From: Variovorax sp. OV700
GTDB taxonomy: Bacteria > Pseudomonadota > Gammaproteobacteria > Burkholderiales > Burkholderiaceae_C
Direction: 5' to 3'
DNA: 64,000 nucleotides
Assembly: GCF_900099805.1 (NCBI RefSeq)
Contig: NZ_FNDR01000006.1
Location: 1-64,000 of the forward strand
Shown: piece by piece, positions 16,722 through 24,803 of the stretch
How positions within the stretch are numbered: position 1 is the first letter of the stretch
Layout of the letters: every line of letters begins with the position of its first letter
Translations under genes and position numbers: made by a program
The notes under the pieces: model-generated
What the model saw: only the letters and a program-made list of their open reading frames with translations
Told to the model about the DNA's origin: nothing
Database searches by the model: none

Positions 16722-17096
16722 ATGAAAGATGCCAGTCGAAAAACGACGCCTCCACCAGAACCGGCGATCGGGACACTGCCCAATGCGGTAACGCAGGCGC
16801 TGGGGAAGAACTTGAAGAAACTCAGACTTGCTGCAGGCAAGACCCAAGTGGCCTTGGCCTTCGACGCCGAGGTCGAGCGGTCTCGAATCTCCAAGCTCGA
16901 AGGGGGTTACATCAACCCCTCTCTGATGACCCTGGCGACCCTCTGCCACAGCTTGGGGACGACATTACCTGTGCTTTTCGAGGGAGTCGTTGCCACGAAC
17001 GCTCCCACATCGGAAGGCGGCTTGCTGCGCAGGAAGAATCAGGCAATCCTGAACAAACCTGCAAAGCCGGCACGCAAACCCTCGCGCAGAAGTTGA
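16722..17096 (+). CDS. XRE-family helix-turn-helix regulator
   Basis: The 124-residue product contains a Cro/C1-type HTH at about residues 28-85: LGKNLKKLRLAAGKTQVALA, then RSRISKLEGGYINPSLMTLA, then LCHSLGTTLPVLF. The N-terminus is short and unstructured; the C-terminus is basic (LLRRKNQAILNKPAKPARKPSRRS) and may add DNA contacts. There is no effector domain. It is divergent from the zinc-ribbon membrane protein, with an inverted repeat between them. It probably represses its own gene and the neighbour. The ATG at 16722 has no strong Shine-Dalgarno sequence, so the start is less certain than the domain. Confidence 0.8.
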   Translation: MKDASRKTTPPPEPAIGTLPNAVTQALGKNLKKLRLAAGKTQVALAFDAEVERSRISKLEGGYINPSLMTLATLCHSLGTTLPVLFEGVVATNAPTSEGGLLRRKNQAILNKPAKPARKPSRRS

Positions 17097-17425
17097 ACTC
17101 TCCTACGTGCTCAGTTCAGTCATATGGGTCTGAAAATTTTTGGGATCTCACAGTTCGGCCTTCAAAGGACAGTTTTGCAGTGCCGATTTGACCGGAGGAT
17201 GCAACAGACTTGCTGCATCGACCGGCGTTCTGCCCTATTCGCCCAATCGACCGAAGCGGCCATTGCTTGCATCGGTTGCTCACTATCGACTGCGATGAAC
17301 GCATTCGACCCGGAGCGTTCAAGGCATGGAGGCGCGCATGCGCGAATTCCTGCGGAAAGGCGAGATCGTGACAATGCAGCACTACATCGCGGAGCGCTGA
17401 ACGGCGCTGCAGGACGCGCCGCCGC
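17097..17425. other. Intergenic stretch with no recognisable gene
   Basis: About 330 bp between the XRE gene and the end of the DUF1353 gene. Short frames exist on both strands but show no family content. The sequence has the mosaic look of decayed island spacer DNA. No terminator with a clear T-run was found. Confidence 0.5.
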
Positions 17426-17977
17426 TTACCTTGCGATCTCGCTGTCCACCGCCGCCTCGATCGCCTCGAAGTCGTCCGGTGTCTCGGCCAGCTTCTGAGC
17501 GATCAGCGTGTACTTCGCCCGCACCACGAGTGCGTCGATGGTGTGCTGGCTGGGCAGCTTCGGCTCGGGGAGCGCGGCGGCTTCGGGCACATAGCCTTCG
17601 GGCAACAGGCTCGACCTCCACGCACCAATTCGCACGCCTGCGTAAAGTAGCTTGGCCTGCGGCTTCGAGCAGCCGCCGGCCAAGCAGGCGAAGTAGAACA
17701 TCTTGTCCGCCTCGGCCCGGTTTACCGTGGGTGTGTCGCACGCGATGTCGTGGACGATGGAGGCACGGCGGTAGTCGCCCGTGTACGGGCTGCCCACCGA
17801 CGACCAAAGCGCTTCGGGGATGCTCGCTCCGTTGACGACCGAATCCTTCGGCGCTACCCACTTACGCCCGTCGGGGTCGACGAAGGAGAACTCCGCTAAC
17901 AGCTTCATGCCGCGGTCGGGGTCGACCTCCTCCATCCATTCGGTGGTCGGGTTGCCGGAAAACTGGCCGTGGCTCAT
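17426..17977 (-). CDS. DUF1353 protein, divergent from the protease/STAND operon
   Basis: The 183-residue product has the DUF1353 core: FSFVDPDGRKWVAPKDSVVNGASIPEALWSSVGSPYTGDYRRASIVHDIACD (about residues 30-82). The conserved DGAS-like NGAS, the aromatic LW, and the HD at the end are the usual landmarks. The family is found in phages and islands; its function is unknown. The HD pair near the C-terminus of the core could bind metal, which is speculation. The C-terminal 70 residues are helical and probably unique to this group. It is transcribed away from the protease/PLD/STAND operon at 18136, with 158 bp between, so the two may be controlled together. Confidence 0.75.
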   Translation of the reverse strand: MSHGQFSGNPTTEWMEEVDPDRGMKLLAEFSFVDPDGRKWVAPKDSVVNGASIPEALWSSVGSPYTGDYRRASIVHDIACDTPTVNRAEADKMFYFACLAGGCSKPQAKLLYAGVRIGAWRSSLLPEGYVPEAAALPEPKLPSQHTIDALVVRAKYTLIAQKLAETPDDFEAIEAAVDSEIAR

Positions 17978-18135
17978 AGAAGGGACCTCCTGGGGACCTG
18001 TCGGCGCTGACAGTGGTTAGCGCATAAGCGTTCGAATTCTAAAAACTACCATGCAACGGCCAACTAGTCATCCCTATTTTTAGCGAAGCAGCGCGTCATA
18101 GTGAGCTGTATAACAGCGCACACTAGGAGAACACC

Positions 18136-19050
18136 ATGCCCATGGACATGCACGCAAGGGTGGGAAGCTGGGAGGTCGTCGGAGAATCCGCAGTTGAAGC
18201 GACACTGGTCACCGAAGTAGCTGAGCTCAAGTACTACCGGCCGCTCAAGGCAAAGCGTATCGACGAAGGCTTCATCGCCGAATCGGGCGCGCCCATGGAG
18301 ACGGCGACCGCCGTCGACGCGGCCGACGGCAGCTTCAACCGCGAAGCCATGATTTACGAGGTCGTTCTCGGCGAAGACGACCGCGTGAAGGTCGACCCCG
18401 CGTCCATCCGCACCAATCCATGGCGGCAGATCTGTGCCCTGCGCATCAAGGCCGCAACCGGGACGCAATATGTTGGCACCGGCTGGTTCATCGCGCCCAA
18501 TGTGCTGGTCACGGCCGGCCACTGCGTCTACATGCTCAAGGAAGGCGGCTGGGCCAAGTCGATCAGGGTGGCGCCGGGCTTGTATGGCGACGACGTGCCT
18601 TTCAATTGGATCACCGCTACGCGCTTCGCTTCCGTCAAGGGGTGGGTGCACGCCAACAGTCGGGACTACGACTACGGCGTCATCTTCCTGCCCGAGTCCG
18701 AAACCGGGCGGCGGGTGGGCAACTTCTCGGTGCGCGCACTGCCGGACGCCGCCTTGAAGGGCGTACAGGCAAGGATCAGCGGCTACCCGGCGGACCGCGA
18801 GCAGGCTAAGTTTCAGTACTACCACGAAAGGCCTGTGATCGGCGTGAGCGAGACCCGCCTCGACTACGACCACGACACCTATGGCGGCCAGAGTGGCAGT
18901 CCCATCTGGCAGAACACCGACCAGACCGGCCGCATCGCCGTGGGCATCCACACCAACGGCAGCACCGCGGGCAACTCCGGCACGCGGATTAGCCCGCCCG
19001 TGCTTGCGAACCTGATCGTCTGGATCGAGGAGAACACCAGTGAGCAATGA
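18136..19050 (+). CDS. Cytoplasmic trypsin-like serine protease, first gene of the STAND operon
   Basis: The 304-residue product is a chymotrypsin-fold peptidase of the V8/glutamyl-endopeptidase type. The triad is visible: His129 in GTGWFIAPNVLVTAGHC, Asp179 in DYDYGVIFLP, Ser253 in GGQSGSP. There is no signal peptide or membrane segment, so it should act inside the cell, unlike most V8-like enzymes. Residues 1-95 form an extra N-terminal region without a recognised domain. AGGAG lies before the ATG. The stop overlaps the start of the PLD gene by 11 bases (GTG at 19040). As the first gene of an operon that also has a STAND ATPase, it is probably an effector protease or processing factor. Confidence 0.85.
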   Translation: MPMDMHARVGSWEVVGESAVEATLVTEVAELKYYRPLKAKRIDEGFIAESGAPMETATAVDAADGSFNREAMIYEVVLGEDDRVKVDPASIRTNPWRQICALRIKAATGTQYVGTGWFIAPNVLVTAGHCVYMLKEGGWAKSIRVAPGLYGDDVPFNWITATRFASVKGWVHANSRDYDYGVIFLPESETGRRVGNFSVRALPDAALKGVQARISGYPADREQAKFQYYHERPVIGVSETRLDYDHDTYGGQSGSPIWQNTDQTGRIAVGIHTNGSTAGNSGTRISPPVLANLIVWIEENTSEQ

Positions 19051-20932
19051 TAGATTCATCCCCGGACGCGATGGCACTGACGCTCAACCCGACACCGGCA
19101 CGCCACGGGCCGAACCACCCTCCACGGCAGCGGAAGCAACGGCGGCGGAGCTGCGCAGGGACAGCCACGGCTACTACGTTCAGGCCGGCACCGCGAAGGT
19201 CCGCGTCGATGGCGCGAGCATCCGTTCCGTGCTTGGCGAAGTCGCTATTCCCAGGCCACGCCCGTCCAGCCGCAGGGTGTCGATACAGCCGCTGGCAGCA
19301 GCCATCGCCGCAGCCGCCAAGCACCGGGCACGCTTGCATCAAATGGGCGCGCTGGCCGTGCGTGCTGGCTATCTGTTCCGGGCCGGGAAGATCACGAACA
19401 CGCCTTGTGTTGTCGTCGCTTTCGCCCCGGGTAACGAGTGCGCGGCCCGCGCGCCGACCGACCTCGACGGCGTGCCGTGCGACGTGGTCGCAGCCGACCC
19501 GCTCGAGCAGATGCGCGCCTTGGGCACGGAAGCGGCTGCGCTACTTTCATCCGCCGACATCCCGCTGATCGAATCGATTCAGCTGCCCGACGACGAGTCG
19601 ACCGAAGCAGTTCCGGCCATCACCTATGAGCCTCCACGCGGCGTGCGGCTCGACCCCGTGACCGCCGCCATGACGATCATTTGCTGCGTTTCGCCCGACG
19701 CCGGCTGGTCAGTGCTGAAGCCTTTCCTGCTGGCAACCAGCGAATCCATGGTCCTGGGCATGTACGACTTCACGGCGCCCCACATCTACACGGCGATCCG
19801 CTCGGCGCTGAAGGATTCGGCCGTCACGTGGACGCAGACGCTCGGTCCGAAGGAGTCGCTGCCCGCGGAAGACGACGTCGACTCCACCAAGGCGGGCGAC
19901 TTCACCGAAGATAAGATCGTGCGCGGCTTGAAGCGGGCCGCGGGCTCGCGGTTCACCAGTACCTTTGCGCGGACGGGCGCGGGGCAGACCTTCGCCAGCG
20001 CCTATCACATCAAGGTGGCCGTGCGCGACCAAAGCGCGTTTTGGCTGTCCAGCGGCAACTGGCAGTCGTCCAACCAGCCCGACTACGACTTCCTCGCCGC
20101 CGACGCAGACCGCAGGCTGATCCCGAAGTACAACCGCGAATGGCACGTCGTCATCGAAAACAAAGAGCTCGCCAAGACCTTCCAGGCTTTTCTGGAACAC
20201 GACTACCGCACAGCGCTCGGCCGTCCCCAGGAAGAGGCCGCCGCCGTCGCCATGCCCGACGTGCTCGTGCCTGTGTCGGAATTCCTCGAAGCCGAAGAGG
20301 CGGCGCGCGTGGACCTGGAAGTCTTCCCGCCGCTCAAACGCACCTTCACCCGAAGCAGGCCGGCGACCGTGCAGCCGATCCTCACGCCCGACAACTACCT
20401 GCCCGTTGTACTGGACCTGCTGCGCAGGCGTCCCGCGAAGAAGCTGTATTTCCAGAACCAGTCGCTCAACCCCGTAAAGGCTCCCACCGAGGAATTCGCG
20501 GAGCTCATGGAACTGCTGGCGGAGTACTCGCGCGACGAAAGCCTCGACGTGCGGATGATCTTCCGCAACATCGGTCCCGTTCGCAAGAAGCTCGAGTCGC
20601 TCCAGCTCGCCGGCTTCAACATGGATCGCGTGCGCATCCAGGCGGGCTGCCACACCAAGGGCATCGTCGTCGATTCGAAGATCGTGCTGCTGGGCAGCCA
20701 CAACGTGACCAACCAGGGCGTGCAGGTCAACCGCGACGCGAGCATCCTCATCGAGGACGCCCCGATGGCGGAGTACTACGAGCGTATCTTCCTGCACGAC
20801 TGGGAAAAGCTGGCGAAGGAGACCGTGCGCACGGAGTCAGGCGCGGTGGTCGACGGCGGGACGGAGTCCGAAGCGGCGGTGGAGGATGGCAGGTTCGTGA
20901 GGGTGCCCTGGGCGGAATACTTCGGAGGGTAG
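19040..20932 (+). CDS. Phospholipase D superfamily protein with two HKD motifs
   Basis: The 630-residue product carries two PLD-type motifs. The first is H323-x-K325 with D330 and GN at 339-340 (AYHIKVAVRD ... SSGNWQSSNQPDYD). The second is H538-x-K540 with D545 and N555 (CHTKGIVVDSKIVLLGSHNVTNQ). Two such halves make one active site in a phosphodiesterase that can cut DNA, RNA or lipids. The first 200 residues are an Ala-rich region without a recognised domain. No signal peptide is present. It starts with GTG inside the end of the protease gene and ends 6 bp before the next gene, so it is part of the same operon. A nuclease effector is the most likely role. Confidence 0.85.
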   Translation: MSNDRFIPGRDGTDAQPDTGTPRAEPPSTAAEATAAELRRDSHGYYVQAGTAKVRVDGASIRSVLGEVAIPRPRPSSRRVSIQPLAAAIAAAAKHRARLHQMGALAVRAGYLFRAGKITNTPCVVVAFAPGNECAARAPTDLDGVPCDVVAADPLEQMRALGTEAAALLSSADIPLIESIQLPDDESTEAVPAITYEPPRGVRLDPVTAAMTIICCVSPDAGWSVLKPFLLATSESMVLGMYDFTAPHIYTAIRSALKDSAVTWTQTLGPKESLPAEDDVDSTKAGDFTEDKIVRGLKRAAGSRFTSTFARTGAGQTFASAYHIKVAVRDQSAFWLSSGNWQSSNQPDYDFLAADADRRLIPKYNREWHVVIENKELAKTFQAFLEHDYRTALGRPQEEAAAVAMPDVLVPVSEFLEAEEAARVDLEVFPPLKRTFTRSRPATVQPILTPDNYLPVVLDLLRRRPAKKLYFQNQSLNPVKAPTEEFAELMELLAEYSRDESLDVRMIFRNIGPVRKKLESLQLAGFNMDRVRIQAGCHTKGIVVDSKIVLLGSHNVTNQGVQVNRDASILIEDAPMAEYYERIFLHDWEKLAKETVRTESGAVVDGGTESEAAVEDGRFVRVPWAEYFGG

Positions 20933-20938
20933 AAGCAG

Positions 20939-22063
20939 ATGCTGACGCTGAGCGAGCGGGACGAGGTGATCCTGGAGCTGACCAAGACGATCATCCAGGG
21001 CACGGACATTCGGGGAATGGTCAGGGCGGCACTCGTGGACGAGGACGAGTCCAACCGCCTTCTGACGCTTCTTCCGATTGGCGTGGCCAACGCGGGCGAC
21101 CTGGCTTCGATCCTGGTCGCCGTGTCCATTCGCGACCAGTGGCGCGCGCAGCCCACGTGCTGGCTTGCGAGCATCATCACGCGCCTCAACCTCTCGGCAC
21201 AGCTGCCCGCCTTCCGCGACGTCGTCAATCGGCTGAACGCGAAGATCAATCCCAACCCCGACCCCTTCGACAAGACCTGGCTTCGCAAGGAGCGGTTGCC
21301 CTTCTTCGACAGGGTGAAGTTTCGCGCCATGGCCAAGGCACTGATCGAAAGCGGAGACCAGCCGATCCTGAAGGTCAATGGCCCTCCGGGATCGGGCCGC
21401 AGTTTCAGCCTCGACGCGCTGGGTGCCATCGCGTCGATCGAGCCGAAGCCGCCGATCGTCTTCGCGGTGGCGCGAATCAACGCCGAATTCCAGGCGCTGT
21501 ACAAGGTGTGGCAACTTGCTTCCGACCTCGCGTCGCAGATGAAGCTCACGCAGCCCAACCAGCCGGCGAACACCGATGCATCCTCGGACGACCTGCCGCC
21601 CGAGGCGGGAAGCTCATACCCCGCGACGCTGGCGCGCTGGATCCTGTTCAATGCCCGGCAGCAGACCGATCTGCACGTCTTCGTCATCGAAGGTGCCTTC
21701 GCGCAGGACGTCGATCCGGACATCCCGCTGTTCGTCAATGCGCTCGCGCAGCAGATTTGCCTGCCCACCCAGCGGCAGCAGATGCGCTTGATCCTCATTG
21801 ATGCCATAGGCGAACTGGTAGGCGTGCAGGACGCCGACTGGGTCGAGGAGACGCTGACCGACGCGGCCGACCTGATACCGGACGATCTCGTGCCCTGCAT
21901 CGAACGCCTCAACCAGATCCGCGCGGAGAAGGGGCTGGCGCAGATGCCCGAGCTGCCTCTCGTGATGGCGAAGGCGATCCTCCGGGAAGCGCCGGCGGCC
22001 GGCAAGGCGCGCCTGGCGCATCTGCACAAGCGCCTGCGCGGCTTGCTGCCGCCCGCGGGCTAG
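20939..22063 (+). CDS. Adaptor-like protein with degenerate P-loop (GPPGSGRS)
   Basis: The 374-residue product begins with an all-helical domain of about 90 residues (LSERDEVILELTKTIIQGTDIRGM and on to WLASIITRLNLS) that resembles effector-associated domains. It is followed by a P-loop NTPase-like region with GPPGSGRS at 148-155. The lysine of Walker A is replaced by arginine, so ATP hydrolysis may be lost; this fits inactive STAND-like modules described in conflict systems. A Walker B-like strand may be LHVFVIEGAF. Genes on both sides lie 6 bp away, a sign of one operon. I infer that it links the ATPase to the PLD or protease effector. The domain names are by resemblance only. Confidence 0.7.
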   Translation: MLTLSERDEVILELTKTIIQGTDIRGMVRAALVDEDESNRLLTLLPIGVANAGDLASILVAVSIRDQWRAQPTCWLASIITRLNLSAQLPAFRDVVNRLNAKINPNPDPFDKTWLRKERLPFFDRVKFRAMAKALIESGDQPILKVNGPPGSGRSFSLDALGAIASIEPKPPIVFAVARINAEFQALYKVWQLASDLASQMKLTQPNQPANTDASSDDLPPEAGSSYPATLARWILFNARQQTDLHVFVIEGAFAQDVDPDIPLFVNALAQQICLPTQRQQMRLILIDAIGELVGVQDADWVEETLTDAADLIPDDLVPCIERLNQIRAEKGLAQMPELPLVMAKAILREAPAAGKARLAHLHKRLRGLLPPAG

Positions 22064-22072
22064 GAGACCTTG

Positions 22073-24802
22073 ATGCTACCGATCGCCCTCGCCAGCGAAC
22101 CTGACGGCCCGTCCCGCCGCGCGATGGAGTTCCTGCATCAAAACCCCATCCGCGCTTTCGGCGCCGAACCCGATGTGCAGACCGCATACCGCCGGGCCGC
22201 GGCCGTGCTGGCCGCCATCCGCGATGTCTCCGCACTGAGTCCATCCACGAGTGTCTCTGATATCTCGGCTGCCGATCGCATCCTCGAAGACGACCTCGTC
22301 CGGGCCGCCGGCAGCCTGCCCCTGGACGGCGACTGGGTCATGCGCAACACCGTGCGTGCCGAAACGTTGCGTGCCATGTCCGACCAGGACATCCGCGATG
22401 CCCTGCAATGCAACCCGCAGGAAAGGACGGGTCGCGTGCAAAGCATCTTCGAAGACCTGCTGATGCAACGCGAGGTTGCCGTGCACGACCTCGACGAACG
22501 TGGCCTCGAAGGGTTGCTGCAGGCCATTGTCTGGCTGAAGGACGTGCGGCTCGCGGAAGATGTCGCCGCCGCTGCGCGGCAGCGGCTGGCCTGGATCCGG
22601 TTCGCGTCGCACTTCGAACGCATGGCGGGCGACGCGGTGTTCTTCGGCAGGGTGAGCGAAATGGACCAGTTGCGCTCTCACGTGGGAGTGCTCCCGCCGG
22701 CGCGCCTGCTGCAGAAGGTCAAGAACCTGGTAGGCAGAGCAAGGCCGGCGCTGTCGCTGTCGGGACCTGGCGGCATCGGCAAGTCGGCGCTGGTTGCGCG
22801 GTTCGCGCTCGAACACTTGCGACTCGACGAGAGCGTCCGCATCCCGGTTGCGTACCTCGATTTCGACCGCGCGGACAGGGACATCGGCAACCTAGAAGCC
22901 CTAGTGCGCGAAATCGCAGACCAGATGCAGATGCAGCAGCCAGGCGCGCTGCGGAAGTTCGCCGAAGACCGGAAATCCAGGAAGGGCCAAGATGGGGATG
23001 CCCGCGCGGTGTTCGCGCAATTGTGTCGTGCCCTTGCGACGGACGACGTCCCCAAGCCGTTCGTCATCATCGTGGACTCGTTCGAGGAAGTGCAGTATCG
23101 CGATGAAGCGAGGGCCTATCCCTTCTGGGATCTCCTGGACAACGCGCTCGCGAAATTCCCCTGGATTCGTGTCGTGGTCTCAGGGCGGGCGCCCACGTAC
23201 ACCCTGAAGCTTGGCGGTCAGCCGCCCGAGCAGATGCTACTGGGCCAGTTCGACCTGGAGGCAACGCAGGCATTCATGCGCTCCAAGGGCGTGGAGGACA
23301 GCGCGGCCGCCGAGGCAATCCACCGGCTGGTGGGTGGGATCCCCCTGTCGCTGATGCTGGCAGCGAAGGTGCTGAAAGCGGAAGGCAAGAGGTCCCTCGA
23401 ATCCTTCAACGGACGCAACCGTTTCTGGCGTTCGCCCGCAGACGACGTGATCCAGGCCCAGCTGTACGACCGCTTCCTCGGCCACATCCACGATCCCCGT
23501 GTTCGCGCACTCGCGCATCCGGGCCTCGTGCTTCGGCGCGTGGATCCCGATGTCATCCTGAGCGTCCTGAACGGGCCCTGCAAACTCGAACTCACCAACA
23601 TCGACCAGGCGCGCAGCCTGTTCAACGAGCTGGCCCGCGAAACGTCGCTGGTCATGAGCGACGGCACGGACGGGTCTCTCGTGCACCGCAGCGACCTTCG
23701 CAGAGTGATGCTCAAGTTGATGGTCGTGCGAGAGCCCGGCAGGGTGAAGACCATCCACATGGCCGCGCACTTATGGTACTCAAGGCAGCAGTCGCTCCGG
23801 GCGGAGGCGGAAGCGCTATATCACGCACTGCACTTGGGCCACGAGCCTTACCGCGAGGACTTCCGCAAGCCCGACGTGCGGGCGAGCATCCAGGCTTCGA
23901 TCGCCGATTTCGACGTCGGCGTCCAGGAAAAGCTGCTTCGATTCGGCTTCATCGTGGACCAGAACGTCTTCAAGGAGGCAAGCGCCGAGGTCCGCCAGAC
24001 CGCGCAGGTGGCGCAGCTGGAAGAACGCATCCCGCACGGCGAACGTGCCGCGGCGGAAGCCTACGAATCCGCCCGCGTGCTGGAGCAGTCCACGGACAGC
24101 CCCGCATCGGTCCAGTTGCTGCTGTCGCGGCTCGCCGCGCAACTGGGCAGGGTCCATGACCAGATGACCTGGCTGGAGAAAGCTTTCGAATCGATGCGCC
24201 TGGTGGTGAACCCCGTGCTGAACCTGGAGTTCTTCAGCGACTACGCGTGTGCGATCCGCCCTGGCGGCGTGCTGCAGAAGCCCGCCGCGGAATTCACGGA
24301 GGTGCTGGAGCATCTGCATGCCCTGGCGGACCGCAACCAGTCCGCATGGGCATTCGCGCAAGTCGCCCTGCATCGGCTGAGTATCCGGTCGGAAGACGAC
24401 ACCCAGAATGCCGTCCTGGCTGCGCAGGCGTGCTCCGATGTCACGAGGTTGGAGGCCGTGGACCTCTGGGCCATCTTCCCCCTGCTGCCCGAGTGCCTGC
24501 CGTTCATGCGGCAATTCGACGAGGACGTTCTGTACCGTCTTTCCACGCGCTTGACCGACCGCGAGAGCCCGTTCACCACGGCGGCGTTTCCCGGAGGCTC
24601 CGGAGTCGAGCGTGACACCCTCGCATGGCTGGTTTCGCAGTGCAAGCGGACTCGCGCCGTGAAAATCGCGGACCGGTCGTACCAGTGGGACCATGTGCTG
24701 ATCGAGGCCTTCATGTCGATGGCGAGGGTCTGGCCCTATCGCGTCCTTCGCGTCCAGCACGTAAGCACGTTCGCGTCCAACGTCTTGCGGGAATCGATCT
24801 GA
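22073..24802 (+). CDS. STAND-type signalling NTPase
   Basis: The product is 909 residues from ATG at 22073; GGAG lies six bases upstream, so the TTG at 22070 was rejected. After a helical N-terminal region of about 190 residues comes an NB-ARC/NACHT-like ATPase: entry motif FFGRVSEMDQL, Walker A GPGGIGKS (231-238), Walker B FVIIVDSFEEV (330-340), sensor-like RVVVSGRAP and the GxP-type GGIPLSLML (421-429). A winged-helix region and a long helical, repeat-like C-terminus follow, a typical sensor part. STAND proteins switch on by oligomerising when the C-terminal part detects a ligand. It sits between the degenerate P-loop protein and the second protease, so it is the probable sensor-switch of the operon. 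Confidence 0.85.
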   Translation: MLPIALASEPDGPSRRAMEFLHQNPIRAFGAEPDVQTAYRRAAAVLAAIRDVSALSPSTSVSDISAADRILEDDLVRAAGSLPLDGDWVMRNTVRAETLRAMSDQDIRDALQCNPQERTGRVQSIFEDLLMQREVAVHDLDERGLEGLLQAIVWLKDVRLAEDVAAAARQRLAWIRFASHFERMAGDAVFFGRVSEMDQLRSHVGVLPPARLLQKVKNLVGRARPALSLSGPGGIGKSALVARFALEHLRLDESVRIPVAYLDFDRADRDIGNLEALVREIADQMQMQQPGALRKFAEDRKSRKGQDGDARAVFAQLCRALATDDVPKPFVIIVDSFEEVQYRDEARAYPFWDLLDNALAKFPWIRVVVSGRAPTYTLKLGGQPPEQMLLGQFDLEATQAFMRSKGVEDSAAAEAIHRLVGGIPLSLMLAAKVLKAEGKRSLESFNGRNRFWRSPADDVIQAQLYDRFLGHIHDPRVRALAHPGLVLRRVDPDVILSVLNGPCKLELTNIDQARSLFNELARETSLVMSDGTDGSLVHRSDLRRVMLKLMVVREPGRVKTIHMAAHLWYSRQQSLRAEAEALYHALHLGHEPYREDFRKPDVRASIQASIADFDVGVQEKLLRFGFIVDQNVFKEASAEVRQTAQVAQLEERIPHGERAAAEAYESARVLEQSTDSPASVQLLLSRLAAQLGRVHDQMTWLEKAFESMRLVVNPVLNLEFFSDYACAIRPGGVLQKPAAEFTEVLEHLHALADRNQSAWAFAQVALHRLSIRSEDDTQNAVLAAQACSDVTRLEAVDLWAIFPLLPECLPFMRQFDEDVLYRLSTRLTDRESPFTTAAFPGGSGVERDTLAWLVSQCKRTRAVKIADRSYQWDHVLIEAFMSMARVWPYRVLRVQHVSTFASNVLRESI

Positions 24803-24803
24803 C

